Source: Paracoccaceae bacterium
Lineage (GTDB): Bacteria > Pseudomonadota > Alphaproteobacteria > Rhodobacterales > Rhodobacteraceae
Direction of reading: 5' to 3'
NCBI GenBank assembly: GCA_027489355.1
Contig: JAIXZY010000077.1
Coordinates: 1 to 40,338 of the forward strand
Length of the DNA: 40,338 bases
Shown: positions 17,903 to 24,426 of the stretch, one piece after another
Layout: each line of letters starts with the position of its first letter
Position numbering within the stretch: the first letter of the stretch is position 1
The notes under the pieces: generated by a model
Seen by the model: only the letters and a program-made list of their open reading frames with translations
Databases searched by the model: none
Told to the model about the DNA's origin: nothing
Made by a program: the position numbers and the translations under genes

Positions 17903-18388
17903 ATGCCGTCGAAGAATGCGGGACGCAAGAACATCCTGGTCAACGACGAGGTCCTTGGACTGCCGCCCGAGGGGCTGGCCCTGGAGGACGGCGCGCGGGT
18001 CTTTGTCGCCGGACGGTCTTTCGTGCAGATGACCCTTGCCGAGCTTGCCCTGCCGGGGGCCGAGATGATCTGGACGGATTTCCGGCAAAGCGCCTCGCTG
18101 AGCGCGCTTCATGCCACCCTGCAGGCGGCAGGAGGGCTGGACCGGCTGATCCTTGCCGCGGATGGCGCGCGAAGCGAGGCTGTGTTCTCCCTGATGTGCG
18201 CGGTACTGACCTTCCGTCCCGCCCTGCGGCGCCGCAAGGGCGCGCGGATCCAGCTGGTGCTGGAAGCCGGGCAGGCGGTGGATTCGCTGGTACAGTTCCT
18301 TCGCCGCGTCGAGCAGACGCTCGTGCGCGACGGGATCGCGGTCGAGCTGCGCATCCGCGAGCGCGGTATGGTGCGCGTGGTGGCCTGA
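17903..18388 (+). CDS. Hypothetical protein, EcfG-promoter gene
   Basis: 161-residue soluble protein not recognised as a named family. ATG 17903 has an ideal GGAGGA at 17891-17896 (6-base spacing); an upstream in-frame ATG at 17825 would lie inside the promoter and is rejected. The middle (DRLILAADGARSEAVFS) and the C-terminal half (ARIQLVLEAGQAVDSLVQFLRRVEQTLVRDGI) faintly recall the last strands and helices of a short-chain dehydrogenase without its catalytic motifs; this is only an impression. An exact EcfG-type promoter directly upstream makes it a probable general-stress gene. It is monocistronic: DUF1328 lies convergent downstream. Confidence 0.7.
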   Translation: MPSKNAGRKNILVNDEVLGLPPEGLALEDGARVFVAGRSFVQMTLAELALPGAEMIWTDFRQSASLSALHATLQAAGGLDRLILAADGARSEAVFSLMCAVLTFRPALRRRKGARIQLVLEAGQAVDSLVQFLRRVEQTLVRDGIAVELRIRERGMVRVVA

Positions 18389-18423
18389 ACGGCCCTTCGT
18401 GCCGCGGGGCGGTTTCAAAGCAA

Positions 18424-18454
18424 GAAAAATGGGCTGCGATAGCGTCGCAGCCCA
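18424..18454 (-). terminator. Intrinsic terminator for the DUF1328 gene
   Basis: A perfect 10-bp stem (18430-18439 with 18445-18454) and a 5-base loop. Read on the minus strand it is followed by TTTTTCTT, a classic rho-independent terminator 46 bases after the DUF1328 stop. It may also stop transcription coming from the plus strand. Confidence 0.85.
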
Positions 18455-18500
18455 AGTCAGGGAAGGCGGCAGGGAAAGACCGCTTCCTTGGGGACGGAGG

Positions 18501-18662
18501 TCAGCGTGTCATCATTCCGCGGACAAGCGAGATGACGAAAAGGATGATGAAGATCACGAAGAGGATCTGGGCGATCCCGGCCGAAGTGCCGGCGATGCCG
18601 CCGAAGCCCAGGACGCCGGCGATGATCGCGATGATCAGGAAGGTGACGGCCCAACCAAGCAT
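18501..18662 (-). CDS. DUF1328 small membrane protein
   Basis: 53-residue, almost wholly hydrophobic protein with two predicted membrane segments. It begins [25 protein letters not shown] and ends VRGMMTR; the [20 protein letters not shown] pattern is the DUF1328 (YtjA) signature. AAGGAG lies 6 bases before the ATG. The family is widespread in Proteobacteria and often stress-induced; its molecular function is unknown. A one-mismatch EcfG-type promoter lies upstream and an intrinsic terminator follows, so it looks like a complete single-gene unit. Confidence 0.92.
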   Translation of the reverse strand: MLGWAVTFLIIAIIAGVLGFGGIAGTSAGIAQILFVIFIILFVISLVRGMMTR

Positions 18663-18720
18663 GGGTTTTCTCCTTTGATTTCAGGGCGCCCCGCAGGGCG
18701 GATTACTGCTTCGCTGGGAA

Positions 18721-18746
18721 AACTTCCCCAAGCGGGCAGAGGTTCC
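18721..18746 (-). promoter_or_regulatory. EcfG-type promoter candidate for the DUF1328 gene
   Basis: Minus strand GGAAC (18746-18742), 17-base spacer, AGTT (18724-18721); one mismatch in the -10 element. Predicted start about 50 bases before the ATG. Confidence 0.5.
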
Positions 18747-18805
18747 CGCGGTCCTGCAAAAATCCTTGCTCAGACCGTGAATGGGGTGGCGGGGATGGCT
18801 TCGGG

Positions 18806-18830
18806 GGAACCGGAACCACGATGGCGCATT
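18806..18830 (+). promoter_or_regulatory. Weak EcfG-type promoter candidate for the DUF883-like operon
   Basis: GGAAC at 18806-18810, 16-base spacer, CATT at 18827-18830; one mismatch at a normally conserved G. A second GGAAC at 18812 has no matching -10. The predicted start is about 70 bases before ATG 18906. Confidence 0.3.
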
Positions 18831-18905
18831 GTATCCGCAGAATGGCGGCGCTGCCTTCCGCAGGGCCGCGCAGGTCATCCCGAAACGGAAGTCAGGAGAA
18901 TTGCC

Positions 18906-19574
18906 ATGAACGCGAATGACAAGGACACCTCCCATATGGGTCAGAAGGCGTCCGCCACGGCGGAGGATGTGACGACCAAGGTGCAGGACGCCGGGCGGGA
19001 CGCCATGCGCGCGGCGGGCGATGTTGCCAGCTCGGCAAAGCGCAAGATGGACAGCATGGGCGACACGGTGCGCGACACCGCGGCAGACCTGAAGGACGCG
19101 GCCTCCGATGCGGTCGAGGACGGCAAATCCCGGGTGAGCAATGTGCTGGGCAAGGCGCAGGACATGGCGCAGGACGCCAAGGAGGCGATCACGGCGGGTG
19201 CCGGCTCGGCGCTGTCGGCGGTGAAGGATGTGGCGGTCGAGAAGGCCGACGTTGCGCGCGAAAGCCTGTCCGACGTGGGTCAGCGCCTGGCGGCGACGCT
19301 GGAGCGCGCCTCGGCGGAATCCGATAGCGATGCGCTGAAATCGCGCGTGCTGACGTCGGTCGCGCATGGGCTGACCTCGGCCTCGGATGCGCTGCGGCAG
19401 CGGTCGGTCGCGGACCTGACCTCGGACGTACGGATGCTGGCGAAACGGCACCCCGGCGCGTTCATGGCCGCCGCGGCCGTGGCGGGCTTTGCCGCCGCCC
19501 GGTTCATCCGGTCGTCAAGCAAGCGCCGCATGGCGGACAGCGACCACGATTACGGCCAGGGACCGCGGGTGTGA
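18906..19574 (+). CDS. DUF883/YqjD-like membrane-anchored helical protein
   Basis: 222 residues, dominated by Ala/Asp/Lys-rich amphipathic helix with repeated short blocks (about 20-150; e.g. KDAASDAVEDGK, KAQDMAQDAKEA) and a C-terminal hydrophobic anchor RHPGAFMAAAAVAGFAAARF followed by a basic tail. This layout matches ElaB/YqjD/DUF883 proteins, which sit at the inner membrane and in E. coli bind ribosomes in stationary phase; whether this one does is unknown. AGGAGA lies 6 bases before ATG 18906. The stop overlaps the next start as TGATG, so the three genes to 20906 form one operon. Confidence 0.7.
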   Translation: MNANDKDTSHMGQKASATAEDVTTKVQDAGRDAMRAAGDVASSAKRKMDSMGDTVRDTAADLKDAASDAVEDGKSRVSNVLGKAQDMAQDAKEAITAGAGSALSAVKDVAVEKADVARESLSDVGQRLAATLERASAESDSDALKSRVLTSVAHGLTSASDALRQRSVADLTSDVRMLAKRHPGAFMAAAAVAGFAAARFIRSSSKRRMADSDHDYGQGPRV

Positions 19575-19993
19575 TGCGCGGAACCGACCAGGAGAGAGAA
19601 GGCACGACGGCGCTTCTTTCGGACGTCGTTGCCGGGATGGGCCGTCTGGTCCGGGGCGAGCTTATGCTGGCCAAGGCAGAGGCGACCGAGGGACTGAAGT
19701 CCGCGGTCGGCGGCATGGTGAAGATCGCCGTTGCGGCGATCATCGCCCTTGTCGGCCTGAATGTCCTTGCCGGGGCGGCAGTGGCGGCCCTGGCGGCGAC
19801 CGGGCTCGGCCCGGCCTGGGCGGCGGTGATCGTCGGCGTGGCCCTGTGCGTAGTGGCGCTGGTTCTTGCGCTGGTAGGAAAAGCGGCCATGAGCCTGCGC
19901 AAGATGTGGCCCGACCGTGCTATGCGCGGCATTCGGCGCGACGCCGAGGCGGTGCAGGCCGGCGTGACAGAGACGGGAGTGCGACATGTCTGA
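19574..19993 (+). CDS. Holin-X/DUF1469 family membrane protein
   Basis: 139-residue protein with an N-terminal helix (ALLSDVVAGMGRLVRGELMLAKAEATE) and two adjacent transmembrane segments (about 50-75 and 80-105). This is the pattern of the putative actinobacterial holin-X (DUF1469, YqjE-like) family. Despite the family name there is no lysis module or phage gene nearby; a stress-related inner-membrane role is more likely. Start ATG 19574 overlaps the previous stop by one base; a GTG just upstream is in frame. Its 3' end overlaps the DUF3618 gene by 8 bases. Confidence 0.78.
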   Translation: MRGTDQEREGTTALLSDVVAGMGRLVRGELMLAKAEATEGLKSAVGGMVKIAVAAIIALVGLNVLAGAAVAALAATGLGPAWAAVIVGVALCVVALVLALVGKAAMSLRKMWPDRAMRGIRRDAEAVQAGVTETGVRHV

Positions 19994-20906
19994 CAAATCG
20001 ATGCACGAGCTTGAGCAATCCCTGGAACGGGACCGGATGGCCCTGGCGGAGTCGCTGGTGGCGCTGCGTCATCGGCTGAGCCCGGCGACCTTGCTGGCCG
20101 AGGGGAAGGAGGCGCTGATGGCGCAGGCGTCCCCACTGGTGTCGCGGGTCGACGGGGCAGTACGGTCGCATCCGATGGCCGCTGCGGCCGCCGGGGTTGC
20201 GCTGGCGGCGCTGATATTCGGTCGCCGTGCGCTTGGCGACCAGGACAGCCCTCCGCTGGTGACCACGGCGGTCTCGGGTACCCGGTACGAGGCGCTGACG
20301 CGCTGGGAGGGCGAAGGCGGTCCGCCGGCTCCGGAACCGGTCGATCCCGAGGAAGACTGGCTGACCGAGGCCCGCGGCGTGCGGCAGAAGGCAAAGCAGA
20401 TGCTGCGCCAGATCGACGATGCGGCGCGGCGCGGACTGGCCCCAGCGGCGCAACTGGCGAAGCACCGGGCCGAAGTGATGTCGGCAATGGCGATCGAGAC
20501 TCGCGAGGCCCTTGGCAGAGGACTTGGCTCGATGACCGGCGCGGCGCGGGAGCAGGCCCTTCAGGCCCGCGAACGGATCTACCTTGGCCGGGTCGCGATT
20601 GCCGAGAAGGGACGCCGGCAGGTCGAGAACCAGCCGCTTCTGACCGGCGCGCTGCTTGCAGCGGCGGGGGCGGCTGTGGCCTATCTGTTTCCGCCGACCG
20701 AGACCGAGGATCGCCTGATGGGCGAAACCCGGGATCGGCTGGTGGACGATGTCACCTTTGCGGTGAAGGGTGAAGCGATGAAGGCCAGCGAACTGGCGCA
20801 GACTTTGGGTTCGGCGCTGAAAAGCGACATGCGCAGCGTTGCAACCGTCTTTACGCCGCATGACCGCGGCCTCGCACCACAGCAGACCACCGTCCGGCAT
20901 CACTGA
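19986..20906 (+). CDS. DUF3618 domain protein
   Basis: 306 residues. The N-terminus (HELEQSLERDRMALAESLVALRHRLSPATLLAEG) is the DUF3618 signature. A first hydrophobic segment (about 63-78, AAAAAGVALAALIFG) follows; then a Pro/Glu-rich acidic linker, a long charged helical region (about 125-210), and a second hydrophobic segment (about 220-238) before a soluble tail. Function unknown; the family commonly neighbours YqjD/DUF883 and YqjE/holin-X genes, as here. The 8-base overlap with the previous gene supports translational coupling. A strong terminator follows. Confidence 0.75.
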   Translation: MSDKSMHELEQSLERDRMALAESLVALRHRLSPATLLAEGKEALMAQASPLVSRVDGAVRSHPMAAAAAGVALAALIFGRRALGDQDSPPLVTTAVSGTRYEALTRWEGEGGPPAPEPVDPEEDWLTEARGVRQKAKQMLRQIDDAARRGLAPAAQLAKHRAEVMSAMAIETREALGRGLGSMTGAAREQALQARERIYLGRVAIAEKGRRQVENQPLLTGALLAAAGAAVAYLFPPTETEDRLMGETRDRLVDDVTFAVKGEAMKASELAQTLGSALKSDMRSVATVFTPHDRGLAPQQTTVRHH

Positions 20907-20925
20907 CCTGCCGGGAATCGACTGG

Positions 20926-20957
20926 AACCGGCCCCCGACGCGGGCCGGTTTCGTTTT
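20926..20957 (+). terminator. Intrinsic terminator after the DUF883-like operon
   Basis: A perfect 9-bp stem (AACCGGCCC 20926-20934, GGGCCGGTT 20942-20950) with a 7-base loop, followed by TCGTTTT. It closes the three-gene operon and lies against the convergent kinase stop. Confidence 0.8.
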
Positions 20958-22656
20958 ACAGCTGCCCTGATCGTGGACGCGGAAAGATCAGGTCCACCGT
21001 TGCCCGGTCGCCCTCAAGCCGGATATTCACCGTTCCCGCCAGCTGCGCGGCAAACTGCTTCAGCATCCGCTGCGGAAGGGACACAAGGCCCTGCGTCGCC
21101 ATCGGGCTCAGCTCGGGCACCTCTGGCCCCTCGATGCTAAGGTGGATCCTGCCCTCGTTTTCGCTGAGAGCGACGACCACGGCGTCGCGGGTCAGGCCCG
21201 GGCGCGAGAAGTAGCAGCCCACCGCCTCGGCCAAAGCAAGGGCAAGGGGGACGGCAGCCTGGGCATCGATCTGGATCGGCTGAAGGCGCTTCGATGCCAC
21301 GCCCAACGCAACCCCGTGAATTTCCTTCAACCGCTTGATGACGTTCGCCAGGACCACGTCCATCGCGACATCGCGCTGGCCGGACAGGGCGTAAAGGCTG
21401 GTATGGGTCGACGACAGCGCGATCACGCGGTTGATCAGCCCGTCCAGCACAAGGCGGAGCTTCTGGTCGTTCGCCTCGCGCCGGTACATGCGCATGATCG
21501 AAGCGATGATCTGCAGGCTGTTGCCGCTGCGGTGGCTGACCTCGCGGATGAGCAGGTCCTTGTCGACGACAAGGTTCTGCAGCTCGGCCTCTTCATGTTC
21601 AATCGTGCGGATCATGCCTTCGTAGGCGGCGTGAAGGCGCTGGATCTCGGCCGGGGCGTCCAGCATGTCGGGGATCTGCAGGCGTTGGCGGGTCGAGACG
21701 TAATCGCTCATCGACCGGGAAAGGGCGCGCACGTGGCGGACCACAAGACGGCTGGAGGCAAAGCCGGCGGCCGCCAGCGCGGCGACCCAGGTCAGGACGG
21801 GAAGGAGGTAGGGCAGCGCGAAATTTGCCAGAAAGCTGGAACTGTCGGGGCGCCAGACGGAGACCACGAAAAGATCGTGCGCGACCGAGACGACCGAAAG
21901 GATGCTGCGGTCCGCCACATCGTCAACGAAGAACGCGGTATCCGCACGCGCCGGAAGCTCGGCCAACGACATCGTGCCGGGGATCGCCCGCTCTGGGTCC
22001 GCCTCGGCGTCCGAGGCGACCAGGATGCGTCCGTCCCGGGTGAAGGTGGCCAGAAAGGACGGTTTCCACATGGCGATGGAATCCGAATAGGTCGACGGTG
22101 AAACCGACTGATAGGACAGGGAAATTCCCACATAACCCTGCAACTGGCCCTTTGCGTCGAACACAGGATGGCGCACCCCGACGACAGGCATCTTCGACAG
22201 GACGGCATTCGGGTCGTATTCGATGCTGGGGACTGGAAGCTTCACCCTCTGCTGGAACATCTTGTTCTGGGACAGATCGTAGACCTTGCCGTCCGAGGCG
22301 CAGGTGACAAGGCCGCTGGTCGGCGCATAGGCTACCATCGTGGCCTGCGGGATCTGGCGCTTGATGGCGGCGACCTGCTCCATGCAGGAGGGACCGCCCG
22401 CGACCGGACGACCAAGGACCGAAGCCAGGATCCGGGCCGAAATCTGGGCTTCCTTGATCACCTCGACCTGGTCGCGCACAGATTGCAGCGCGGCGCCCCC
22501 GACACCTTTCAAAGTGGATTCGTCGACCTGCCGCAGGGCATCCCGGGTCTGGACAACGGACAGGACGCCCAGCGGCATGAGGGCGAGCATGATGGTAGAG
22601 CCCAGGCGCAAGCCAAGGCTGCTTCTGGACAGGAAAGCTCTAAGTCCGCGGATCAA
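20956..22656 (-). CDS. HisKA_2-type sensor histidine kinase with degenerate ATPase domain (GSR locus)
   Basis: 566-residue membrane protein co-transcribed with nepR and ecfG. TM1 is at about 18-36 and TM2 at about 279-302; between them is a periplasmic Cache-like sensor with a Cys pair (C91, C119). A linker leads to the HisKA_2 box REVSHRSGNSLQ with acceptor H375. The ATPase region is eroded: at the N-box the pattern E-x-x-x-N reads EAVGC (E477, C481), the DxGxG box reads IEGPEVP, and the G2 glycines are absent. It may thus be a PhyR phosphatase (PhyP-like) or pseudokinase rather than a kinase. Start is TTG at 22656, overlapping the ecfG stop as TTGA; no independent ribosome site is seen. Confidence 0.85.
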   Translation of the reverse strand: MIRGLRAFLSRSSLGLRLGSTIMLALMPLGVLSVVQTRDALRQVDESTLKGVGGAALQSVRDQVEVIKEAQISARILASVLGRPVAGGPSCMEQVAAIKRQIPQATMVAYAPTSGLVTCASDGKVYDLSQNKMFQQRVKLPVPSIEYDPNAVLSKMPVVGVRHPVFDAKGQLQGYVGISLSYQSVSPSTYSDSIAMWKPSFLATFTRDGRILVASDAEADPERAIPGTMSLAELPARADTAFFVDDVADRSILSVVSVAHDLFVVSVWRPDSSSFLANFALPYLLPVLTWVAALAAAGFASSRLVVRHVRALSRSMSDYVSTRQRLQIPDMLDAPAEIQRLHAAYEGMIRTIEHEEAELQNLVVDKDLLIREVSHRSGNSLQIIASIMRMYRREANDQKLRLVLDGLINRVIALSSTHTSLYALSGQRDVAMDVVLANVIKRLKEIHGVALGVASKRLQPIQIDAQAAVPLALALAEAVGCYFSRPGLTRDAVVVALSENEGRIHLSIEGPEVPELSPMATQGLVSLPQRMLKQFAAQLAGTVNIRLEGDRATVDLIFPRPRSGQL

Positions 22657-23228
22657 AATCCGGCTGCGGCCGTGCGCAACACGACTGCCTGAGTTGCCCC
22701 GTCGGTTCCCGAGAACATGTCCTCTCCGTCTTCCAGATGCAGCAGTTCTGCCAGACGTTTGCGGGCGCGGCTAGCCCGGCTTTTCACCGTACCGATGGCG
22801 ACACCCATCATCTCGGCCGCCTCTTCGCAGGAAAAGCCCGAAGCGCCGACCAGGATCAGAACCTCGCGGTGTTCGGGGCTGAGCTTGTCGAAGGCACGCT
22901 GGAATTCCTGCAAGGCCAGCCGGCCGTCGTGGGCGGGCTTGACCGAAAGCGTCGCCGCATGGGCGCCGTCGCTGTCCTGCACCTCTCGGCGGATCTTGCG
23001 CAGCGAGGAGTAGAAGGTGTTGCGCAGGATGGTGAAGAGCCAGGCGTCGAGGTTGGTCGCGGGGTCGAACTTCTCGATGTTCGACCAGGCCTTCAGGATC
23101 GTGTCCTGAACCAGATCATCGGCCTTGGACGCATCCCGCGCCAGGCTGATGGCAAAGGCCCGCAGTTTCGGGATGGCCGAAGCCAGCCGATCGCGCGGAT
23201 CCAGGGAACCCGACAGGGCTGCGGTCAT
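22653..23228 (-). CDS. ecfG: ECF sigma factor EcfG (general stress response)
   Basis: 191-residue extracytoplasmic-function sigma factor of the EcfG (ECF15) type. Region 2 includes RAFAISLARDASKADDLVQDTILKAW and the DAWLFTILRNTFYS helix; region 4 includes LSPEHREVLILVGASGFSCEEAAEMMGVAIGTVKSR. EcfG directs RNA polymerase to GGAAC-N16/17-CGTT promoters and is held inactive by NepR until PhyR-phosphate titrates NepR away. The assignment rests on sequence plus position: its ATG overlaps the nepR stop (ATGA) and its stop overlaps the kinase start. Multiple EcfG-type promoters in the window, including its own, imply autoregulation. Confidence 0.95.
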   Translation of the reverse strand: MTAALSGSLDPRDRLASAIPKLRAFAISLARDASKADDLVQDTILKAWSNIEKFDPATNLDAWLFTILRNTFYSSLRKIRREVQDSDGAHAATLSVKPAHDGRLALQEFQRAFDKLSPEHREVLILVGASGFSCEEAAEMMGVAIGTVKSRASRARKRLAELLHLEDGEDMFSGTDGATQAVVLRTAAAGF

Positions 23229-23401
23229 TCTGCGCCGCCCTCGGTCGCACCCGCCTTGCTTTTCAGCTGCGCCAGAAGATCCTTGAAGCGATCCGGCAGC
23301 TCTTCGTTCAGCGTGGCGGTGTAAACCCTTCTCAGGTTCTCGTCGATCTGCTCGCGGATGGCTTGCCGTTTTGGCGCATCCTCTTCTTTTTCCTTCTTCA
23401 T
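23225..23401 (-). CDS. nepR: Anti-sigma factor NepR
   Basis: 58-residue protein, MKKEKEEDAPKRQ at the start, then the NepR core IDENLRRVYTATL followed by ELPDRFKDLLAQL. The core forms the two helices that bind either EcfG (inhibiting it) or phosphorylated PhyR. The acidic, disordered ends are normal for the family. It was found by reading the minus strand between ecfG and phyR. ATG 23401 is preceded by a GA-rich stretch with no strong ribosome site. The TGA overlaps the ecfG ATG. Position, size and core motif make the call firm. Confidence 0.95.
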   Translation of the reverse strand: MKKEKEEDAPKRQAIREQIDENLRRVYTATLNEELPDRFKDLLAQLKSKAGATEGGAE

Positions 23402-23430
23402 ATCATTCCAATCCCAGACTCTTCGTCACC

Positions 23431-23455
23431 AACTCACGCAGACCTTCCCGGTTCC
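23431..23455 (-). promoter_or_regulatory. Second EcfG-type promoter candidate for nepR-ecfG
   Basis: Minus strand GGAAC (23455-23451), 16-base spacer, AGTT (23434-23431); one mismatch. It would give a 25-base leader for nepR, against about 90 bases from the distal promoter. Confidence 0.45.
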
Positions 23456-23493
23456 AGCGTCGTGCGGGAGCTGAGAAATTTCTTGCGGTATCG

Positions 23494-23518
23494 GGAACTG
23501 AACGCGGCTTTTGGCGTT
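23494..23518 (+). promoter_or_regulatory. EcfG promoter, exact consensus, for phyR
   Basis: GGAAC at 23494-23498, 16-base spacer, CGTT at 23515-23518. Predicted start near 23525, about 32 bases before the phyR ATG. It overlaps a mirror-image promoter on the other strand. Confidence 0.8.
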
Positions 23519-23525
23519 TGGTTCC
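23501..23525 (-). promoter_or_regulatory. EcfG promoter, exact consensus, for nepR-ecfG-kinase
   Basis: Minus strand GGAAC (23525-23521), 16-base spacer, CGTT (23504-23501). It shares 18 bases with the phyR promoter, so each promoter's -10 lies inside the other's spacer. Confidence 0.75.
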
Positions 23526-23556
23526 CGACGCGTTATGTAAAAAGGGAGAAAAATTG

Positions 23557-24366
23557 ATGTTCGCACAGGAAGCGGTCGACCATTCGGCGACGGTAGCCCG
23601 TCACCTGCCGTACCTGCGGCGCTATGCACGGGCCCTGACCGGCAACCAGACGAGCGGCGACCAGTACGCGGTGGCGGTGCTTGAGACGATCATCGCCGAA
23701 CCAGCGATGCTTTCAACCCATGCGGACCCCAAGGTTTCCCTGTTCTCGGTATTCCATTCGATCTGGTCCACCTCGGGCGCGCCGGTCGCCGATGCGGACG
23801 ACCAGCTGTCCGGCGCCGCGCAGGCGCATATGGCGGGGCTGACGCTGAACTCTCGCGAGGCACTGCTGCTGAACACCGTCGAGGGCTTTGACCTGGACCA
23901 GGTGGCCGAAATCATGGGCATCGACCGGTCCGAGGCGAAGCATCTGGTCGACGTGGCCGTCCAGGAGATGGAGCGGTCGGTCCGCGGGTCGGTCCTGGTG
24001 ATCGAGGACGAGGCGATCATCGCGATGGACATCGTGGCCATCGTCGAGGGAATGGGACATCGCGTTACCGCCAATGCCCGCACCCACAGCGAGGCGGTGG
24101 AAATGGCTGCGGCAGAAAAGCCGGACCTGATCCTTGCCGACATCCAGCTGGCCGACAATTCCTCGGGGATCGATGCGGTCAACGACATCCTGGCCCAATT
24201 CGGCAACATTCCGGTGATCTTCATCACCGCCTTCCCCGAACGCCTGCTGACCGGAGAACGGCCCGAACCGGCCTTCCTGATCAACAAGCCCTATACCGAA
24301 GAACAGGTCCGCTCGGCCGTCAGCCAGGCGATGTTCTTCTCGTCCACGGCGACCCTGCGGGCCTGA
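23557..24366 (+). CDS. phyR: Response regulator PhyR (EcfG mimic plus receiver)
   Basis: 269-residue anti-anti-sigma regulator. Residues 1-140 are a sigma-like domain imitating EcfG (LNSREALLLNTVEGFDLDQVAEIMGIDRSEAKHL is the region-4 mimic). Residues 145-265 are a receiver with acidic residues E150-D152, phospho-acceptor D195 in LILADIQLAD, T224 and K244. Phosphorylation opens the protein so that the sigma-like part captures NepR and frees EcfG. Start ATG 23557 has GGGAG 8 bases upstream; the longer in-frame extension to 23371 overlaps nepR and the promoters and is rejected. It diverges from nepR-ecfG. Confidence 0.96.
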   Translation: MFAQEAVDHSATVARHLPYLRRYARALTGNQTSGDQYAVAVLETIIAEPAMLSTHADPKVSLFSVFHSIWSTSGAPVADADDQLSGAAQAHMAGLTLNSREALLLNTVEGFDLDQVAEIMGIDRSEAKHLVDVAVQEMERSVRGSVLVIEDEAIIAMDIVAIVEGMGHRVTANARTHSEAVEMAAAEKPDLILADIQLADNSSGIDAVNDILAQFGNIPVIFITAFPERLLTGERPEPAFLINKPYTEEQVRSAVSQAMFFSSTATLRA

Positions 24367-24375
24367 GGGCCTGCG

Positions 24376-24400
24376 GGAACCGCGCGGCCCGCGGCGGGTT
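24376..24400 (+). promoter_or_regulatory. EcfG-type promoter candidate for the phospholipase-D gene
   Basis: GGAAC at 24376-24380, 16-base spacer, GGTT at 24397-24400; one mismatch, the same variant as upstream of glgC. The predicted start is about 20 bases before GTG 24427. Confidence 0.5.
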
Positions 24401-24426
24401 GAGAGGCCTATGGCTTTGGAGGTGCC

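Noticed and set aside
18906-19574. LEA-like desiccation protein
   Set aside because: The Ala/Lys/Asp repeats resemble LEA helices, but the C-terminal membrane anchor and operon partners fit DUF883/YqjD better.
19574-19993. Holin gene as a sign of a prophage
   Set aside because: No lysin, capsid, integrase or att-like repeats nearby; the family name is historical.
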